Assembly (NCBI GenBank): GCA_964612085.1
Contig: CAZTCJ010000007.1
Location: 1-64,000 of the forward strand
DNA: 64,000 bases
Origin: CAZTCJ01 sp964612085
Lineage (GTDB): Bacteria > Pseudomonadota > Alphaproteobacteria > JAJFIK01
Reading direction: 5' to 3'
In this document: positions 1 to 8,713 of the stretch, piece after piece
Numbering within the stretch: position 1 is the first letter of the stretch
Layout of the letters: each line of letters begins with the position of its first letter
Program-made: the position numbers and the translations under genes
The notes under the pieces: model-generated
Seen by the model: only the letters and a program-made list of their open reading frames with translations
Database searches by the model: none
Told to the model about the DNA's origin: nothing

Positions 1-831
1 GCCGGGGTCGATCAGGATGGCCAGCATGCCGTTGATGATGCCGCCGCCCGCGGCATGGCCGGGCTGGATGGTGCCGCCGCCGCCGACGACGCCCGCCAGC
101 AGCTCGCAGATCAGCGCCAGGCCGTAGCCTTTGTGCTCACCGAAGGGGAGCAGCGCGCCGCGCCGGTCGGGCACCATCAGGCCGGGATCCGTCGCGGGCT
201 GCCCCTGATCGTCAACGATCATGCCGGGCGCCAGCGCTTCGCCCTTGTTGAAGGCGACGAGCACCTTGCCCATGGCGATGCGGGAGGTGGCCATGTCGAG
301 CAGCACCATGGGCCGTTTGTCCGTTCCCGGTATGGCGCAGCAATACGGATTGGTGCCGAAGCGGGCGTCCGAGCCCCGGTAGGGCGCGACGATGGCGTCC
401 ACTCCCATGACATTGGCATAGTGCATGGAAACCAGGCCCGCTTCCGCTGCCATTTCGCCCCAGGCGCCGACCCGGCCGATATGATGAGCGTTCCGTAGCG
501 AGAGGACCGTCACGCCGTTGGCCTTGGCGCGGTCGATCGCCAGCGCCATGGCCTCGGCCGCGATCACCTGCCCATAACCGCGCCCGCCATCGGTGATCAG
601 GATGCCGCCTGTATCCTTCACCACCCGGACATGTTGATTGGGGGTGACGTGACCGGCCTCGGCGATGCCCGCATAGATCGGCACCAGCGCCACCCCATGG
701 CTGTCATGGCCCGCCAGATTGGCCTCGACCAGATTGTCGGCGATGGTCTTGGCCTCGCCGGGCAGGCTGCCGAGTTTCTCGAAAATGGCTTGGCACAGAG
801 CGCGGACGGTTTGGTGATCGATGGCCGGCAT
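1..831 (-). CDS. Ldh2 family malate/L-lactate-type dehydrogenase (3' end outside window)
   Basis: This reading frame runs off the left edge, so only the first 277 codons are present. It begins at the ATG at 831, preceded by AAAGGA at a good distance. The translation matches the Ldh2 family of NAD(P)-dependent 2-hydroxyacid dehydrogenases, which use malate, lactate, sulfolactate or ureidoglycolate and do not have a classical Rossmann fold. Recognisable parts are GHDSHGV near residue 42, a glycine-rich segment around residues 74-80, the RNAHHIGRVG catalytic-histidine region, the GTNP motif, and FGEHKGYGLAL near the end. Family members are about 340-360 residues, so roughly 70-80 are missing. 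The substrate cannot be told from sequence. It lies downstream of, and in the same direction as, the TonB receptor, but a strong terminator separates them, so it is probably its own transcription unit. Confidence 0.85.
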   Translation of the reverse strand, partial: MPAIDHQTVRALCQAIFEKLGSLPGEAKTIADNLVEANLAGHDSHGVALVPIYAGIAEAGHVTPNQHVRVVKDTGGILITDGGRGYGQVIAAEAMALAIDRAKANGVTVLSLRNAHHIGRVGAWGEMAAEAGLVSMHYANVMGVDAIVAPYRGSDARFGTNPYCCAIPGTDKRPMVLLDMATSRIAMGKVLVAFNKGEALAPGMIVDDQGQPATDPGLMVPDRRGALLPFGEHKGYGLALICELLAGVVGGGGTIQPGHAAGGGIINGMLAILIDPG

Positions 832-887
832 GGGTCTGGGTCCTTTCGTTTCTGGTTGGATCCAGGCTAGCGCCAAGCTGGAGCGGG

Positions 888-931
888 CGCAAAAAGCGGA
901 CCCCCGCCTCGACGGATCGAGACGGGGGTCC
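888..931 (-). terminator. Intrinsic terminator of the TonB-dependent receptor gene
   Basis: A 15-bp inverted repeat (898-912 with 917-931, one G-U pair, 4-nt loop) reads on the minus strand as a GC-rich hairpin followed by GCTTTTTG. It starts about 33 bp after the receptor stop codon. Stem, loop and T-run are all visible, so a factor-independent terminator is well supported. Confidence 0.85.
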
Positions 932-963
932 GGTCTTGTTTCAGGTCCGGTCCGTGCGGCCGG

Positions 964-3900
964 TCAGAACGCCTTGGCGATGTTCACGAAGTAGGTCCGG
1001 CCGAACGGGTCGTGACCCAGCCCGTTGATGAAGTTGTCGTTGCCGCCCAGGCCGTCGTCCACCAGCGGCGGCGGCGCTTCGAACACGTTGTTCACACCGA
1101 CCCGCAGCCGCCAGGTATCGGGCGCCCAGGTGAGCGACAGATCGTGGACCAGATACTCGTCATACCGGCGGTATTCGGTACAGGTCGCACACTGAGTACC
1201 CGCCGGTTCGCCGAACTCGACCAGCATGGAGTCGATGAACCGGGTGCGCCACAGGAAGGTCACCGCCTCCCAGTTCACCGTCGAGGTGAAGTTGGCCCGC
1301 CAGCGCGGGAAGCCCGGTTCGCCCAACTGATGATCGACCCGCGTGGTCAGTTGCTGATCGTTCTCCAGCGCCCGCGTGCCTGCGGCGAAGACGGACAGGG
1401 TGACCACTTCATCGAGGATGTCGAATTCCTGACGATAGTTCAGGTTGATGTCGAAGCCCCGGGCCGTCACCTCGCCGGCGTTCACCGAGAACGCATTGAC
1501 GATATCGATGAAGCCCGTCACCGGGTTCCGGTTGAACAGACTACAGAAATCGTTCGCCAGATTGGGCGTGTTCAGACAATCCGCGACGACCTGGCTGGCG
1601 GTCAGGGTTGTGATCTGTCCTTCGACCAGAATATCCCAGTAGGTCGCGGCGAGCTGCAGGTCGAAACTGTCGAAGAAGGTCTGTTCGAAGACGAGACCGG
1701 CCGACCAGGCCCGTGAGGTTTCCGGACCGATATCCGGGTTGCCGCCATTTTGCGACCGCGTGCCCTGGCCCTGGAAGGTCAGGGTCGGCGTGCCCAGGCC
1801 CAAAACGCCCAGCGATGTGGGATCGACCCCTTGGGCGACACAGTTTGCGAGCACGGTCGGGTCGCGCATATCGTCCGCGGCACTGTAGACCTGATTGCCG
1901 TCCGGGTCCGTGATGATCGCGTTGATCGGCACTTCGCACGGATCGAGATCGGCCACGAAGCTGGTGACGCCCAGACCGAACTGCTCGCCTGTGTCCGGTG
2001 CCCGGAACGAGGTGCCGTAAGTGCCGCGCAGGGTCAGGAAATCGACGGGCTGGTAGAGGCCCTGGGCACGCCAGGTCCAGGCCGAACCGAAGAATTCTTC
2101 TTCCGTGTACCGGGCGGCGGCGTTGACCGTCAGTTCCCGTGCGAACGGTAGATCCTTCAGAACCGGAATGTCGAACTCGAAGAACGCTTCCGCCAGCGAG
2201 CGGGACCCCGTCGCGCCCAGATCCTGGAAGAAGCCGAGCTGACCGCCGTCCCGGCCGACAATGTCGGTCTGGGTGACGATCTCGTCGTCCCGGTATTCAA
2301 AACCGATCACGGCCGACAGCGGACCGGCGGGCAGATCGTAGAGCGTGCCGGTGGCGAAGCCGTTGACGATGGACTGCTCGACCACCGTGCGCGAGATCCG
2401 CGGCGCCACGGCAAAGGCGTTCTCTTCTTTGGTCGGGTACTGACCGGTTTGCAGATATTCCGGCGAGAAGAAGTCCAGCACCACGCAGTTGAGCGGCGTG
2501 AACACACCGAAGGAGTCCGGTCCGGTCACCGCGCCGACCGGATCGCAGACCGGGTCGCCGTTTTCGTTCAGCCGGGCGGTGTTCAGCACCTGGGCGATCC
2601 GGGTCTCGTTCTGGATGCCCCGGCGGTCGGAAAAGCCGTTGGAGCGGCTGTATCCGCCGTAGAGTTCGTATTCCCAGTCCCGCATCGGGCCGTAATCCAT
2701 GAAGGGCAGATCGCCCTTGAACCCGAAGGTCGCCCGGACCTGCTCCACCTCAACATCCGTACCGAACCGTTCCAGCGCCACCACGATGGCGTTGCGTCCC
2801 AGCGGGTTCAGGGGATAGGTGGCGGGCACGTCGAACACGGTCTGTCCGAACCGGCGCGCGCTCGATTGCCGGTTGGCGAAAGAGGCCTCGAAGAAGACCG
2901 TCAGATCGCCGTAGAGCCCCGTGTCGTATTCGCCGGCCGTGTAGAAGGCGAAACGGCGCTGGCCGGGAATGAAGGTCTGCACGTCCCGTTCGGGAAACGA
3001 GCGCAGCAGCGGATCGTTGGCCGGTCCGAAGCCCGTGAAATTGAACGGATCGAGCGATGTGGACGAGAAGCCGTCAATGCCGATATTGGTCGTGCCCGGC
3101 GTGGGGATCACCGCCGTGCCGAAGCCGGTGCCGAACAGGAAGCCCGACAGGGTGGACGAACATTGCTGGAACAGCCTGCCGTCTTCGTCGATCTCGATGT
3201 CGAGTTCGCATTGGGGCGTGTTCGGACTGAAATCCTCGAAAAAGGCGCTGTCCCGGTCGCCGCGCGTGATTTCGTCAGACTGGTTGAATTCGCCCGCGAA
3301 CACCACATAGCCGCGGTCGGTGTTATAGCCGAAGGTGGCCGTATAGGTCTGGGTCGCGCCCGTGCCCAATTCTGGCATGGAGTAGAAGGCATCGAGCTCA
3401 AGGCCGTCGAAATCCCTCCGCAGAATGACGTTGGTCACGCCCGCCACGGCGTCGGAGCCGTAGACCGAGGACGCACCATCGAGCAGGATTTCCACCCGGT
3501 CGATCAGCGTGCCCGGGATCAGGCCCAGATCCGCCACCGACGGTGCGCCTTCCACGCCCGCCGGGGCGAGGCGGCGGCCATTGACCAGCACCAGGGTCCG
3601 GTTGGCATTGAGACCGCGCAGATTGATCGAGGTCGAGCCCGGGCCACCGGTGGTGATCGCACCGGACACAGTCGAAAAGCCGAGATCGGTCTGCTGGCCC
3701 TGGGCGACGTTGCTTTGCTGGAGGATGGTCGCCGTATCCGTCAGACCCAGAGCGCGGGAGATTTCCCCGTCGATGACCTGGATCGGCGAGGCGCTGGTGA
3801 AGGTGTCGCGGCGGATCCGCGAGCCGGTTACCACCAGGCGCTCTTCCTCGTCTTCTTCTTCGAATTCGTCATCCTCGTCATCGGCCGTCACGCTGGTGTC

Positions 3901-4017
3901 GTCCTGCGCATAAGCCGCCAAATCCACCGTCGCATAAGAAACGCAGCCCAAAGCGACCGCCAGGCCCGTCGAGAACACACTCCGCAGCAGCCGTTGTTTC
4001 AATTCGTCTAAAGACAT
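964..4017 (-). CDS. TonB-dependent outer-membrane receptor
   Basis: A 1017-residue outer-membrane receptor that would import a substrate using energy from TonB-ExbBD. I chose the ATG at 4017 because it follows AGGGGG and starts a signal peptide (cleavage likely after AYA, residue 37); the frame stays open upstream to 4158 without a better start. A run of Asp/Glu occupies residues 46-60, followed by LVVTGSRI (61-68), the TonB-box-like start typical of alphaproteobacterial receptors. A plug domain follows to about residue 190, with VRG/NGRR-type motifs such as LRGLNANRTLVLVNGRR and SDAVAGVTN. The rest is a beta-barrel ending in FVNIAKAF with the terminal Phe expected for outer-membrane insertion. 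The ligand is unknown: no siderophore, sugar-utilisation or B12 genes lie next to it. The tonB-exbBD operon at 23-26 kb could energise it. Confidence 0.92.
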   Translation of the reverse strand: MSLDELKQRLLRSVFSTGLAVALGCVSYATVDLAAYAQDDTSVTADDEDDEFEEEDEEERLVVTGSRIRRDTFTSASPIQVIDGEISRALGLTDTATILQQSNVAQGQQTDLGFSTVSGAITTGGPGSTSINLRGLNANRTLVLVNGRRLAPAGVEGAPSVADLGLIPGTLIDRVEILLDGASSVYGSDAVAGVTNVILRRDFDGLELDAFYSMPELGTGATQTYTATFGYNTDRGYVVFAGEFNQSDEITRGDRDSAFFEDFSPNTPQCELDIEIDEDGRLFQQCSSTLSGFLFGTGFGTAVIPTPGTTNIGIDGFSSTSLDPFNFTGFGPANDPLLRSFPERDVQTFIPGQRRFAFYTAGEYDTGLYGDLTVFFEASFANRQSSARRFGQTVFDVPATYPLNPLGRNAIVVALERFGTDVEVEQVRATFGFKGDLPFMDYGPMRDWEYELYGGYSRSNGFSDRRGIQNETRIAQVLNTARLNENGDPVCDPVGAVTGPDSFGVFTPLNCVVLDFFSPEYLQTGQYPTKEENAFAVAPRISRTVVEQSIVNGFATGTLYDLPAGPLSAVIGFEYRDDEIVTQTDIVGRDGGQLGFFQDLGATGSRSLAEAFFEFDIPVLKDLPFARELTVNAAARYTEEEFFGSAWTWRAQGLYQPVDFLTLRGTYGTSFRAPDTGEQFGLGVTSFVADLDPCEVPINAIITDPDGNQVYSAADDMRDPTVLANCVAQGVDPTSLGVLGLGTPTLTFQGQGTRSQNGGNPDIGPETSRAWSAGLVFEQTFFDSFDLQLAATYWDILVEGQITTLTASQVVADCLNTPNLANDFCSLFNRNPVTGFIDIVNAFSVNAGEVTARGFDINLNYRQEFDILDEVVTLSVFAAGTRALENDQQLTTRVDHQLGEPGFPRWRANFTSTVNWEAVTFLWRTRFIDSMLVEFGEPAGTQCATCTEYRRYDEYLVHDLSLTWAPDTWRLRVGVNNVFEAPPPLVDDGLGGNDNFINGLGHDPFGRTYFVNIAKAF

Positions 4018-4540
4018 CGAAACCCCCTGATCATCCGGCGCCCAATGCGGCGTCCGGTCAGTTGCCCAAATCCTGGCTGGCCTGTTCAGGACCGCTTGAG
4101 CGCTGGTTTGATTCGTGTCGGGAGGAGTGATCCCCCATGACGGTCGGTGATTGCCCAAACATGCTCAGCCATCGCATCAACCTTACGGACCGGATTTTTA
4201 AACGGTCAACGGCCAACTGTCCGAATACGACCTCTTCTGGGAGACCGTTGCCAAAAGGAGACAAAATCCGCTGTTTCGCTCTGTAAAGAAACAGTTTGAA
4301 AATATAGTCTGTATCGTGATTGATATGGTTTTTGTTGCGGTTCGTCGCTCCACGAATGCGTTGGTCCTTCGTTTTTCGCCGTTCGTCTCAATTGCCGCCA
4401 TTCGTCATCGGGCTGGTTTCCATACGCGGGCAAAACCCGTCTTCCGGTGTAAAACCGCTTTGTTCGTACAGGCCTTATTGATCAAATGCGACGAAACGCG
4501 AAGCAGCAGCGATGGGCCGCAGGCATGGGGACGGATGCAC
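4018..4540. other. Non-coding region upstream of the TonB receptor
   Basis: About 520 bp with no supported gene. It is clearly richer in A+T than the surroundings, especially 4191-4400, as expected of a promoter and leader region. Short frames on both strands have no Shine-Dalgarno site or recognisable product. I see no riboswitch or Fur-type palindrome that I can defend. A candidate promoter is listed separately. Confidence 0.6.
4180..4209 (-). promoter_or_regulatory. Candidate sigma-70 promoter of the TonB receptor gene
   Basis: On the minus strand TTGACC (4204-4209) and TAAGGT (4180-4185) are 18 bp apart, in an AT-rich stretch about 165 bp before the receptor start. This is a sequence match only; no start site is known, and other placements in the same AT-rich region are possible. 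Confidence 0.35.
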
Positions 4541-4569
4541 AAAAAAACACCCCCGGCGCGGGCCGGGGG
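4541..4569 (-). terminator. Intrinsic terminator of the carboxylesterase gene
   Basis: Perfect 8-bp arms CCCCCGGC (4550-4557) and GCCGGGGG (4562-4569) with a 4-nt loop are followed on the minus strand by TGTTTTTTT. It sits 30 bp beyond the esterase stop codon. Confidence 0.85.
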
Positions 4570-4599
4570 CGGTTCAGGCCATGATAGGGGGCGAGGCGA

Positions 4600-6396
4600 C
4601 TACCGGGAGCAGGTGCCGTCCAGATAAGAGTCGCGGAAGCGCTCGACGATCGGATGCCAGGCCACCACCGCATTAAAGGCATCGCAGCGGCGCTCGGCTG
4701 TTTGCAGGCGGTCGTCCCGTTCCAGGGCGGCGATGGCGCCTTCCAGGGACTCTTCCGTCGCGATCATGCGGATCCCCTCGTCGGAGGCGGCATCGAGCAC
4801 CAGAAGAGACGGATTGGCGCTCGCGCCCCGGCGCAGCCGCCAGGCGGGCAGGGTGCCGTCGCGGCCCTGGCCCGGATCGCCCGTATACGCGAACTGGGCC
4901 CAGTAGGACATCATGGCGTCGGAAAGCGCCACGCGCTCCGCCTCGTTCTTCTGCGTAAAGATGAAGCGGTCCGCCGAACCGAACAACTGGAAGCGGCCGA
5001 ACATGAACGGGATCTCAAGCCCGTGGGCGGCGCCGAGCAGGCGCTTGAAGTCGGTAATCAGGAAGCGTCCGGCGTCGTCCCAGTCGAACCGGTAGGCATA
5101 GACCGCATCGTGACCGCCCGAGGCCATGGCCCGCGCCGGTTCGTCCACCGCGCGGACCCGCCAGATCAGGCTTTGATAGTCCGAGACCACGTCATAAAAG
5201 GTCGGGTCCTTCGCCACGTAGAAGATGCCGAAATAGCGGCTCACATAATCCGGGTTCAGAAAATTAAACAGCTTGGTCTCGTCCCGGGTGGTGCCGGTGA
5301 TGACGGGCACGGCATTGAACCGAGACCTGGACGCGATGGCCTGCCGGATACCGCCTGTGGGCACGGCAATGCCGTCATTGATGACGCGCGGCAGATCGAT
5401 AAAGCCTTCATCGGCACTATAAGGCGCATAAAGATCGTCCAGGGACAAGCCTTGCAGGAAGCCGGCCAGGTCTTCGGCACCCATGTCCCCGCCCGCGCGG
5501 CCTGCCTTTTCCAGCAGGCTGCTCACGACTGCACGGGACGCGTTGACGGTCTCGGGCGCGCCCTCGAGCCCTTCGGCCTGATCGATCGGCATGCTGTCGA
5601 AATTGCCGCTTTGCACGATGGCCCTGTGGAACAGATTGGCGGCGAGCGGCGAGGCGAGCAGCGTCGCCACATTATGGCCGCCCGCGCTTTCGCCGAAAAT
5701 CGTCACCCGCTCCGGATCGCCGCCGAACGCCGCGATATTGTCGCGCACCCATTGCAGCGCCGCGATCATATCGAGGGTGCCCGGATTGGCGCTGCGGTCG
5801 AGCGCGCTGTCGGCGGTCTCGCGCAAGGCGCCGTGGGCGAACCAGCCGAGCGGCCCGAGCCGGTACTGGATCGTCACCACAAGGACGTTCTGGCTGACCG
5901 CGAGCGTGCTGCCATCATACTGGCCCGCATGGCCCCAGACATTGCCGCCCCCATGGATCCAGACCATGACGGGCAGCCGGTCCTGGTCCTCCGGCACGGC
6001 ACCCGGCTCGAAGGGCGGCGCATAGATATTGAGGGTCAGGCAGTCCTCGCTGCCGAGCAGCAGGCCCGGCTCCATGCCCTGGCCCTCATCGAGCGCGTTG
6101 GTGAGTTGTGGGCAGCGGTCCGAATGGGCATAGGCCTGCCGCGTTTCGGACCAGCCATCGGCCGGGCGGGGCGCGCGCCAGCGCAAAGCGCCGGTCGGGG
6201 CTTGGGCGAAAGGCAGGCCGAGCCAGGCTTGGGCGCCTCCGGCAGTGCGCAGGCCCGTCACCGGGCCTTGGGCAATGGTGCGGCCGCTGGCGGGATCGGG
6301 TTCCGGGCGCGCTTCAGGCGGCGCTTGCCGGGAACAGGCGCCCACAACCAAAGCCAGAATGCATGAATAGCGCAATAGCGCGGATCTGATGCCCAT
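4600..6396 (-). CDS. Type-B carboxylesterase, predicted lipoprotein
   Basis: A 598-residue serine esterase of the carboxylesterase/cholinesterase (COesterase) family, expected to hydrolyse carboxylic esters at the cell envelope. The N-terminus is a lipoprotein signal with VGAC and Cys21 as the lipidation site. The oxyanion motif HGGG is at 148-151 and the nucleophile elbow GESAGG at 235-240, with Ser237 as nucleophile. A TRDE segment and an AAHGLEIPF segment match the acid and histidine regions of the family. Length is normal. It is divergent from the MATE gene, with only 44 bp between start codons, and ends at its own terminator. The physiological ester is unknown. Confidence 0.92.
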   Translation of the reverse strand: MGIRSALLRYSCILALVVGACSRQAPPEARPEPDPASGRTIAQGPVTGLRTAGGAQAWLGLPFAQAPTGALRWRAPRPADGWSETRQAYAHSDRCPQLTNALDEGQGMEPGLLLGSEDCLTLNIYAPPFEPGAVPEDQDRLPVMVWIHGGGNVWGHAGQYDGSTLAVSQNVLVVTIQYRLGPLGWFAHGALRETADSALDRSANPGTLDMIAALQWVRDNIAAFGGDPERVTIFGESAGGHNVATLLASPLAANLFHRAIVQSGNFDSMPIDQAEGLEGAPETVNASRAVVSSLLEKAGRAGGDMGAEDLAGFLQGLSLDDLYAPYSADEGFIDLPRVINDGIAVPTGGIRQAIASRSRFNAVPVITGTTRDETKLFNFLNPDYVSRYFGIFYVAKDPTFYDVVSDYQSLIWRVRAVDEPARAMASGGHDAVYAYRFDWDDAGRFLITDFKRLLGAAHGLEIPFMFGRFQLFGSADRFIFTQKNEAERVALSDAMMSYWAQFAYTGDPGQGRDGTLPAWRLRRGASANPSLLVLDAASDEGIRMIATEESLEGAIAALERDDRLQTAERRCDAFNAVVAWHPIVERFRDSYLDGTCSR

Positions 6397-6440
6397 GATC
6401 GCCTACCCCTCTGATAGTCTTCAGCCGCAATGCCACCGGC

Positions 6441-7916
6441 ATGACGAGATCCAGTTTAAAGGAAATCCCCTTGGCCCAAGCCAAATTTCTCGAAGGCAAT
6501 CTGATGCGCCATGTGGTGTCCATGGCGTTTGCGTCGAGCATCGGCCTGATGGCGCTGTTCTTCGTCGATTTCCTGGACATGATCTTCATTTCCATGCTGG
6601 GCGAGGCGGAGCTGGCGGCGGCCGTGGGCTATGCCGGATCCATTCTGTTCTTCACCACCTCGATCGGCATCGGCATCGCGATCACCACAGGCGCGCTGGT
6701 GGCGCGCACCCTGGGGCAGGGCGATGCGGAGCGCGCCAAGGCCTTCGGCACCCATGTGCTGGTGACGGGCTTTGTGTTCGGCAGCTTTGCGGCTGCGCTC
6801 GTCTGGATCTTCGTGCCGGATCTCTTGAGCTTTTTCGGTGCGAAGGACCGCACGCTTCGTTTGGCGACGGAGTATTTGCGCATCATCGTGCCGTCCCTGC
6901 CGGTCCTGATCCTGGCCATGTGCGGCGGCGCGATCCTGCGCGCCCATGGGGATGCGCGCCGCTCCATGTGGTCGACCATCGCCGGCGGCATCGTCAATGC
7001 GGTGCTCGATCCCATTCTGATTTTCGGTCTCGACATGAAGCTGCAAGGGGCGGCCTGGGGCTCGGTCGCCGCGCGGGTCGCCGTGCTGATCTTTGCCTTT
7101 TGGCCGATCTTCAAGCTTTATGGCGGGCTGATCCGGCCCAGGCTCGCGGGCGTGCTCCAGGATTTGAACGCCATTGTCGGGCTGGCGGTACCGGCTATGC
7201 TGACCAATGTGGCGACCCCCATCGGCGCCGCTTATGTGACGCGCGCCGTCGCGCAATTCGGCGACGAGGCGGTGGCGGGCACGGCCATCATCAGCCGTCT
7301 GGTGCCGGTGTCCTTCGCCGTTGTCTTCGCGCTGTCCGGCGCCATCGGGCCGATCGTGGGACAGAATTTCGGCGCGCGCCAGTATGACCGGGTACGCGGC
7401 ACACTGATCAATGGCCTGTTATTCGCGGGCGCTTATGCTGTGTTCGTGTCGGTCGTGCTGTTCCTGCTGCGCGACAGTATCGGCTGGCTGTTCTCGGCGG
7501 ACGGCACGGCGTTGGCGCTGATCTACCTGTTCTGCGGGCCGCTGTCGCTTGCCTGGTTCTTCAATGGCGCGCTATTCGTGGCCAATGCCAGTTTCAACAA
7601 TCTGAACCGGCCCACCTGGTCGACCATTCTGAACTGGGGCCGGAACACGCTCGGCACCATGCCGTTCGTCAGCCTGGGGACGCAATATTGGGGGGCTGCT
7701 GGCGCGCTGATCGGCCAGGCGGCGGGCGGCGTGATTTTCGCCGGGATCGGGGTCTGGCTCGCCTTCCATCTGATCCGCTCATACGAAGACGGACGGATCG
7801 ATCCGGACAAGCGCCGCCGCCCGATCTTCCAGTGGTACCGGCCCCTCAATCCCCATACGAATTCAAGGGTGGAGCGGCTTCAAGCCGCGCTCAAGGCCTC
7901 GTTCAGGCGTTTTTGA
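6441..7916 (+). CDS. MATE family multidrug/toxin efflux transporter
   Basis: A 491-residue inner-membrane protein with about 12 hydrophobic segments in the two-half arrangement of MATE exporters, which extrude cationic drugs or metabolites against Na+ or H+. Family-like segments include the opening FLEGNLMRHVVSMAF and the second-half motif with IIGPIVGQNFGA-like residues (GPIVGQNFGARQYDRV). The ATG at 6441 has no clear ribosome binding site. A TTG at 6471 is preceded by AAAGGA at good spacing and would give a protein beginning AQAKFLEGN, so the true start may be 6471. The 3' end overlaps the convergent SDR gene by 14 bp. The substrate is not predictable. Confidence 0.9.
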   Translation: MTRSSLKEIPLAQAKFLEGNLMRHVVSMAFASSIGLMALFFVDFLDMIFISMLGEAELAAAVGYAGSILFFTTSIGIGIAITTGALVARTLGQGDAERAKAFGTHVLVTGFVFGSFAAALVWIFVPDLLSFFGAKDRTLRLATEYLRIIVPSLPVLILAMCGGAILRAHGDARRSMWSTIAGGIVNAVLDPILIFGLDMKLQGAAWGSVAARVAVLIFAFWPIFKLYGGLIRPRLAGVLQDLNAIVGLAVPAMLTNVATPIGAAYVTRAVAQFGDEAVAGTAIISRLVPVSFAVVFALSGAIGPIVGQNFGARQYDRVRGTLINGLLFAGAYAVFVSVVLFLLRDSIGWLFSADGTALALIYLFCGPLSLAWFFNGALFVANASFNNLNRPTWSTILNWGRNTLGTMPFVSLGTQYWGAAGALIGQAAGGVIFAGIGVWLAFHLIRSYEDGRIDPDKRRRPIFQWYRPLNPHTNSRVERLQAALKASFRRF

Positions 7917-8682
7917 TGATCATGCCGCCATCGACCGGGATCGCCACGCCGTTCAGATAAGACGCGGCGGGCAGCGCCACGCTCAAGACGATATGGGCGA
8001 CCTCTTCCGGGTGGCCGTAGCGGGCGAGCGGCACCCGGCGGCGGGCATATTTCTGCTTGTGGTCTTCAGGGATTCCATCGGTGATCCCTGTACGGATCGG
8101 ACCAGGGCAGATGCAGTTGACGGTGAGCGTATCCGTGGCGATTTCGGCGGCAAGGCCGCGGGTCAAGCCAATGACGCCATGTTTCGCCGCTACATAAGCA
8201 CTGTTCATGGGCGTCGCGCCCAATCCTTCCGTGGACGCGATATTGATCACGCGCGCCGCGTCCGACTGGCGTAAATAGGGCAGCGCCATGCGGATCAGCT
8301 TCATATGGGCATTGAGCAGAACATCCATGGAGACGGTCCAGGATATGTCGTAATCGTCGCCGTCGATGGGGCAGATCAGGGCGAGCCCGGCATTGTTGAT
8401 CAGGATGTCGAGACCGCCGAAAGCCTGCACCGTGGCGCCGACCACGTGTGCCATCCGGGCGTCGTCGCGCACATCGAGCGCCCAGCCCTGGGCCTCGCCG
8501 CCGCCTGCGCGGATCTCGTCCACCACATGATCGACGCGGGCCTGGTCGAGATCGGTCACGGCCACCTTCGCGCCTTCGGCCGCGAAGAGATGGGCTTCCG
8601 CCCGGCCCATGCCGCTCGCGGCACCCGTGATCAGCACGGTCCGGCCTGCGACCGAGCGGCTTAACTGTTTGATGGGCTCCAT
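7903..8682 (-). CDS. Short-chain dehydrogenase/reductase (classical SDR)
   Basis: A 259-residue NAD(P)-dependent oxidoreductase of the classical SDR type. It has TGAASGMG (19-26) for cofactor binding, an Asp after the second strand (VTDLD) favouring NAD(H), NNAG, a serine before GLGATPMN, the catalytic YVAAK, and the C-terminal PVDGGM segment. The start at 8682 follows AGAGGAAA. It begins 31 bp after the fused carboxylase gene on the same strand, so the two are probably co-transcribed, which suggests a role in acyl or keto-acid metabolism. The substrate is not identifiable. Its tail overlaps the MATE gene by 14 bp. Confidence 0.9.
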   Translation of the reverse strand: MEPIKQLSRSVAGRTVLITGAASGMGRAEAHLFAAEGAKVAVTDLDQARVDHVVDEIRAGGGEAQGWALDVRDDARMAHVVGATVQAFGGLDILINNAGLALICPIDGDDYDISWTVSMDVLLNAHMKLIRMALPYLRQSDAARVINIASTEGLGATPMNSAYVAAKHGVIGLTRGLAAEIATDTLTVNCICPGPIRTGITDGIPEDHKQKYARRRVPLARYGHPEEVAHIVLSVALPAASYLNGVAIPVDGGMIIKNA

Positions 8683-8713
8683 GAATATTTCCTCTGTTCT
8701 GTGGGCTGAGTGA

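Noticed and set aside
2449..4011. A 520-codon frame antisense to the TonB receptor
   Set aside because: The receptor is supported by signal peptide, plug, barrel and terminal Phe. The antisense product has no recognisable feature.
4654..6366. A 570-codon frame antisense to the carboxylesterase
   Set aside because: The esterase has its catalytic motifs, lipobox and terminator on the other strand.
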